Source of the DNA: JADLHS01 sp964594985
GTDB taxonomy: Bacteria > Verrucomicrobiota > Verrucomicrobiia > Limisphaerales > JADLHS01
Direction of reading: 5' to 3'
NCBI GenBank assembly: GCA_964594985.1
Contig: CAZQNQ010000002.1
Span: 1-64,000, forward strand
DNA length: 64,000 nucleotides
The notes beneath the pieces were generated by a model. It was given only the letters and a program-made list of their open reading frames with translations, was not told the origin of the DNA and ran no database searches. This document shows positions 60,934-64,000 of this stretch, one piece after another (position 1 is the stretch's first letter; every line of letters begins with the position of its first letter). Position numbers and translations under genes: made by a program.

Positions 60934-62031
60934 TCAACGACTGGGCGAGGTTCCGATGATGTGCTGGAAATCCGCCGCGGGCCGCCCGAGATCGCGGAGA
61001 AACTGATGCGGCACTTCGATTTCCCGCGCCTGCTGGCGTTCGGTCTCGGAGAGTTGCAGATCGCCGCTTTGACTGAACAGCACAATGCGCTGTTTCGCAT
61101 CAGGCATCCGGCGGGCGACGCGATCCGGCGTCCCGAGACTGAATTCACAATGGCCCCGGCCGCAGATGACAATGGCCGTGCGACCTTGGCCCGCGGGTGA
61201 CGCCAGATATTCCGTCAACCGCGCGGCCATCGTTTCATCGCGGGCCACCTGCGCCTCAAAGATGGGACGCAATTTTTGCGGATCAAACGCCATGTGAACG
61301 CCCAGGACGCGCGTCAACAGCCGTTCATAAACCGGATCATCGGTGACGATTTCCTGGGGCAACTCGGCGCGTTGTTCCGCAGAGATGTTCGTCAGGCTTT
61401 GCCGACCGACAGCGCGAATGGTTTCCGCCCGCGCATTGAGCGCCAGCACGGGAATATCATGCCGCCGCGCCGCATTCAGCAGCGAATGATAGTTGGTGTG
61501 CCCGCGCCAGCGTTTGGACCAGTCTGTTTCGGCAATCAACTGGTTCAAGTCTATTTCCCGCGCGTTAAACCGGTCCAACGCCGGCTGCGCCATGAACTCG
61601 AACTGCTCCAGCGCCAGCACCAGTTTGACGCCGCGCTGGGCAAGACCGTCCAGAATGGCGTTCTGCAACTCGTGATGCCGTGTGATCGTATGATGTTCCC
61701 CGAGATAAATCACCCGCGCCTGTTGCAGTTCATCAAGCAACTGTGCAAACGTCACCGGTTCACCACGCACCGGATCCACCCACAAGGCCGGACGATCGGC
61801 GGCAACCGGTTGTTCCGCGCGGGGCAAGGTGGAACAGCCGGACGCGAGCACCAGGATAGTTAGAGCGTACGGCAAAAAGAATGTCGGAAACGAGGTGCTG
61901 GCAAAACGCCCCTCACCCCGTCCCTCTCCCCATCGGATGGGGAGAGGGTGGCCGCAGGCCGGGTGAGGGGATTTCGGTTCCGACAGACATTTTGCGAGCT
62001 GTTCTAAGCCGATGGCGGCGAGGAAACGCAT
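60934..62031 (-). CDS. ChaN-family haem-binding lipoprotein, repeat-extended leader
   Basis: A 365-aa protein. The lipobox is in YALTILVLASGCSTL; before it the leader carries PHPACGHPLPIRWGEGRGEG, encoded by a family A repeat in frame. The ChaN/Tiki-type domain has RVIYLGEHHTITRHHELQNA, LVLALEQFEF, IPVLALNARAE and AIVICGRGHCEF. ChaN in Campylobacter binds two haems and is iron-regulated. It is the last gene of a minus-strand run with a HemS-like protein, so a haem-handling role is likely. From the ATG the leader is about 65 residues, long for a lipoprotein. Confidence 0.78.
   Translation of the reverse strand: MRFLAAIGLEQLAKCLSEPKSPHPACGHPLPIRWGEGRGEGRFASTSFPTFFLPYALTILVLASGCSTLPRAEQPVAADRPALWVDPVRGEPVTFAQLLDELQQARVIYLGEHHTITRHHELQNAILDGLAQRGVKLVLALEQFEFMAQPALDRFNAREIDLNQLIAETDWSKRWRGHTNYHSLLNAARRHDIPVLALNARAETIRAVGRQSLTNISAEQRAELPQEIVTDDPVYERLLTRVLGVHMAFDPQKLRPIFEAQVARDETMAARLTEYLASPAGQGRTAIVICGRGHCEFSLGTPDRVARRMPDAKQRIVLFSQSGDLQLSETERQQAREIEVPHQFLRDLGRPAADFQHIIGTSPSR
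61906..61972. repeat. Dispersed palindromic repeat inside the ChaN leader (family A, copy 6)
   Basis: CCCTCACCCCGTCCCTCTCC, CCATCGGATGG and GGAGAGGGTGGCC, then GCCGGGTGAGGGG form the same hairpin as at 42680 and 50366. Confidence 0.85.
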
Positions 62032-62063
62032 GACAGAATCATCCCAAACTCCGGCGGGGTTGC

Positions 62064-62345
62064 TCAAGCCACAACCTCGTCCATGGCAGGTTTGGGAATC
62101 AATGCGGGTGGCAGCGCGGCCCGCGCTTTCTCGGCAAACAACTCCGGCAGGACCAGCAGCGGGAAACCGCTCTGCAACGCCAGCATGGCGCTTTCGTCCG
62201 CCGCCCGAAACAGGCGGATATGCAACTCGCTGCGCGGCACCGTTTCGAGCCACGCCAGCAGCAGCCGCGCCCGCAACAACTCGAACCACACCGCGTTGCG
62301 GTCGGCGCAGCTCGCGGCGGCGAGGGCGGGATGGCGTGGTTTCAT
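62064..62345 (-). CDS. Unknown small protein of the haem operon
   Basis: A 93-aa protein starting 1 base after the HemS-like gene's stop. The N-terminal half contains a helix (NAVWFELLRARLLLAWLETV) and the C-terminal half FPLLVLPELFAEKARAALPP. It has no signal peptide. No family is recognised. Translation is probably coupled to the upstream gene, and ChaN follows 32 bases later. Confidence 0.6.
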   Translation of the reverse strand: MKPRHPALAAASCADRNAVWFELLRARLLLAWLETVPRSELHIRLFRAADESAMLALQSGFPLLVLPELFAEKARAALPPALIPKPAMDEVVA

Positions 62346-62346
62346 T

Positions 62347-63318
62347 TCAAGCCAGGACTTCAACCAGCAACGCCCGCCACTCGGGTTCCAGCCGTTCGTC
62401 CCCAACGGTGATGGCCAGCCCGATCTGATCATTGCCGTCGCTCACTTCAATCGTCCAATGCTGCTTGTCGCAACACTTGCAGCGGCCCTGCCACAACCAG
62501 ACGCCCGCCACCGCCGCCAGGCTCAGATGCAACCCCACATTGTCGCCGTGAAAGAAAGCGATGCCGCCGGCTTCCGGCGGCGCAACCGGCGCGGTTGGCG
62601 TCCAGACCACCGCGCAATTAAGGGCGCGATGGTAGTGCGTGGTGCGAATGGGCAAACGCAGTTTCGCAACGTGCGTCAACAGGCTCACGAGCGTTCCCAT
62701 CGGCAACTGCCGGACGAGCGAGGCGCCTTTCACGAGCCGCGAGCGCAGGAACGCCACCCGTTGCGTGATGGCCCGACAACGCTGCGCGCTGGCGGCGTGA
62801 TTGGGCGAGCACCAGTTGCCCGCCTCCGCCGCCGGCGATTGATGCGTGATGACGAATTGCTCGAACAACTCGCGGCGCGCGGGGGCGGTGAGCACCACTT
62901 TTTGAAACGTGTGCCCCGAAACATCGCGCGCCTCCAATCCGTACGCCATGCCGGAAGGGGACGGTTCGCGCACGGCCCAGAGACTGGCATATTGGGCCAG
63001 ATTGGGCGTGAAGCCATTCGCGGCGTCGCGCGGCAACACCGGATTGCGCCAATCCACCAACTCCGGCAACGGCGCAATCGTTCCCTGCACCGCCACCGGA
63101 TTACGCGCGAGATGCAACACCTCACCCAGTTGATAGAGGGTATCAAACCACGCCTCCGCCGGGGCGGACAGACTGACGCGCACCGAGCCATCCGCGCCCA
63201 GATGCAGACAATCCGGGTGAATCCGCGCCCCGCAAAAACAGCCGCCCGCCAGGCGGTTCGCGCAGATTTCGGCGTTGCCGGTGATCGTGCCATAAAGAAT
63301 CAAAATGCGATCGTTCAT
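62347..63318 (-). CDS. HemS/HmuS-like haem-handling protein with a flavodoxin-type FMN loop at its N-terminus
   Basis: A 323-aa protein. The first residues ILILYGTITGNAEICANRL match the flavodoxin FMN-phosphate loop, but the flavodoxin fold does not continue. From about residue 55 the sequence resembles HemS-type haem-degrading or chaperone proteins: LYQLGEVLHLARNPVAV, the spaced block ending VSGHTFQKVVLTAP, FEQFVITHQSP, and later GIAFFHGDNVGLHLSL and AGVWLWQ. CKCC and CFCGARIHPDC are extra Cys clusters not usual in HemS. It heads the operon with ChaN. The family call is by pattern and moderately sure. Confidence 0.55.
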   Translation of the reverse strand: MNDRILILYGTITGNAEICANRLAGGCFCGARIHPDCLHLGADGSVRVSLSAPAEAWFDTLYQLGEVLHLARNPVAVQGTIAPLPELVDWRNPVLPRDAANGFTPNLAQYASLWAVREPSPSGMAYGLEARDVSGHTFQKVVLTAPARRELFEQFVITHQSPAAEAGNWCSPNHAASAQRCRAITQRVAFLRSRLVKGASLVRQLPMGTLVSLLTHVAKLRLPIRTTHYHRALNCAVVWTPTAPVAPPEAGGIAFFHGDNVGLHLSLAAVAGVWLWQGRCKCCDKQHWTIEVSDGNDQIGLAITVGDERLEPEWRALLVEVLA

Positions 63319-63362
63319 GTGGTCGCATCATAATTGGCGGGCGTCCGCCGCGCTTTCGTTGG

Positions 63363-63450
63363 TTTGCCGAAGATTGCTGTTGCGTTGTCGCATTGCGGAA
63401 AAGGTTGCCGTTCATTTGCCAAAGGTTGTCGTTGGTTTGCGGAGTCGGAA
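63363..63450. promoter_or_regulatory. Direct-repeat array in the divergent haem/cupin promoter
   Basis: TTTGCCGAAGATTGCTGTTG (63363), ATTGCGGAAAAGGTTGCCGTT (63392), TTTGCCAAAGGTTGTCGTTG (63415) and TTTGCGGAGTC (63436) are imperfect copies spaced 29, 23 and 21 bases. They lie between the HemS-like and cupin genes and may bind a regulator to both promoters. Confidence 0.35.
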
Positions 63451-63455
63451 GCGGG

Positions 63456-63471
63456 TTTGACCCAGGTCAAA
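63456..63471. promoter_or_regulatory. Perfect palindrome TTTGACCCAGGTCAAA, CRP/FNR-type box candidate
   Basis: The 16-base site is 7-2-7 symmetric and has the TTGA...TCAA layout of FNR/DNR-superfamily boxes. It ends 32 bases before the cupin ATG. Confidence 0.45.
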
Positions 63472-63503
63472 GGCACGCCGGGAAAACATGGCACTGTGCG
63501 GGC

Positions 63504-63881
63504 ATGAAAGAAAAACCGCTCATCGCGCCGGACGAAACGAAAGTCCTGAACCTGGCCGACGAAACGCAATTCGCCGCCAACGGCATTGTCAGCCGCACGG
63601 TGCTGGTCACCGCGCATTCGCGCACCATCCTGTTTGGCTTTGCCGAGGGACAGGAACTGAGCGAGCACACTTCCACGCAGCACGCGCTGATCCAGATTCT
63701 CTCCGGGGAATGCGAGTTCAGTCTCGACGGCAAGATGCACACGCTCAAAGCGGGCGCATTTCTCCACATGGCACCGAATCTCCGCCATGCCGTGCAAGCC
63801 AAGCAGCCGTTCTCCATGCTGCTCACACTCATCAAACCCGCGCACAAACCCGAATCCGGCACCGGCGACGGTCATTGCTAA
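63504..63881 (+). CDS. Cupin-domain protein
   Basis: A 125-aa single-domain cupin. The metal-site motif 1 corresponds to ELSEHTSTQHALIQILSGECEF (G-x5-H-x-H-type with a shift) and motif 2 to LKAGAFLHMAPNLRHAVQAK. Proteins of this type with a FNR/DNR-like box upstream occur in nitrogen-oxide and anaerobic-response regulons of other bacteria; that link is only analogy here. The ATG at 63504 follows a symmetric TTGACC-GGTCAA site by 32 bases. Confidence 0.75.
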   Translation: MKEKPLIAPDETKVLNLADETQFAANGIVSRTVLVTAHSRTILFGFAEGQELSEHTSTQHALIQILSGECEFSLDGKMHTLKAGAFLHMAPNLRHAVQAKQPFSMLLTLIKPAHKPESGTGDGHC

Positions 63882-63884
63882 ACC

Positions 63885-63945
63885 GTAGCGGCAGGCATCC
63901 TTGCCTGCCGTAGAGCCGGGCTTCCCAGCCCGGCGGAAAAAAACT
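63885..63945. repeat. Dispersed GGCAGGCATCCTTGCCTGCC-type palindromes
   Basis: GGCAGGCATCCTTGCCTGCC and GAGCCGGGCTTCCCAGCCCGGC are two adjacent hairpins directly after the cupin gene. They share the GGCAGGC..GCCTGCC core with families D and F. Confidence 0.6.
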
Positions 63946-63962
63946 CACGCCACGCCCAGCGC

Positions 63963-64000
63963 ATGAAAAAAGTCCTAAACATCATTCCCAACTCCCCATT
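63963..64000 (+). CDS. Possible gene start cut by the window end
   Basis: An ATG at 63963 opens a frame reading KKVLNIIPNSP to the last base. A basic N-terminus followed by hydrophobic residues would fit many exported proteins. Too little is present to name it. Confidence 0.25.
   Translation, partial: MKKVLNIIPNSP

Noticed and set aside
62083..63333. 416-codon plus-strand frame over the haem operon
   Set aside because: Shadow of three minus-strand genes with consistent start-stop coupling.

Overview
The window looks like chromosome of a Verrucomicrobiota bacterium, probably near Limisphaerales/Pedosphaera. Supporting signs are prepilin-like proteins with the TLIELLVVIAIIAILA leader (one with an H-x9-DG motif), PEP-CTERM proteins beside an ECF sigma/anti-sigma pair, very large secreted LVIVD/Ig/beta-helix proteins, LPS genes (kdsB, a sedoheptulose-phosphate-isomerase-like gene) and dense intergenic palindromic repeats. 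No rRNA, CRISPR array, prophage or replication origin is seen. The species assignment is inference.

Layout. 1-9000: Sel1 protein, a receiver/metallo-beta-lactamase fusion, two tRNAs, a DapA-family aldolase, kdsB, pyrG, a nucleotidyltransferase with two small unknown genes, folC. 9000-21600: 1692-aa secreted propeller/Ig/beta-helix protein, proB, mazG, secreted BNR-type protein, M29 aminopeptidase, mtnA and a secreted trypsin-like protease. 21555-23303: a small degraded island carrying an AAA/DUF4143 ATPase, bounded by tRNA-Val(CAC) and a copy of that tRNA's 3' end. 23400-34100: surface-polysaccharide cluster (frameshifted SIS isomerase, glycosyltransferases, CDP-glucose branch with a sugar C-methyltransferase, YfhO-like membrane protein). 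34100-39800: prepilin, trmL, truA, ruvX, acyltransferase, ruvA, ruvC, thioesterase. 39900-50000: M3 peptidase lipoprotein, oligopeptide ABC ATPase, murJ and an M16 peptidase pair. 50500-54740: carbohydrate-binding module protein, AraC regulator, ECF sigma/anti-sigma/PEP-CTERM operon. 54900-56930: three small minus-strand genes with integron attC signatures but no integrase, broken by an IS110 remnant. 57000-64000: second prepilin, Ca-binding secreted protein, PEP-CTERM protein, and a haem-related operon (HemS-like, unknown, ChaN lipoprotein) divergent from a cupin gene.

The most unusual signals are (1) the integrase-less cassette array with a foldable attC, and (2) several families of dispersed palindromic repeats, some of which sit in frame inside genes, three times in the N-terminal leader of an exported protein. 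The tRNA-bounded island, the FMN-loop/HemS fusion and the receiver-MBL fusion are further leads. Start codons were moved inward from the longest open frame wherever domain start, signal peptide or gene overlap favoured it. All family calls are by reading motifs, not by database search.
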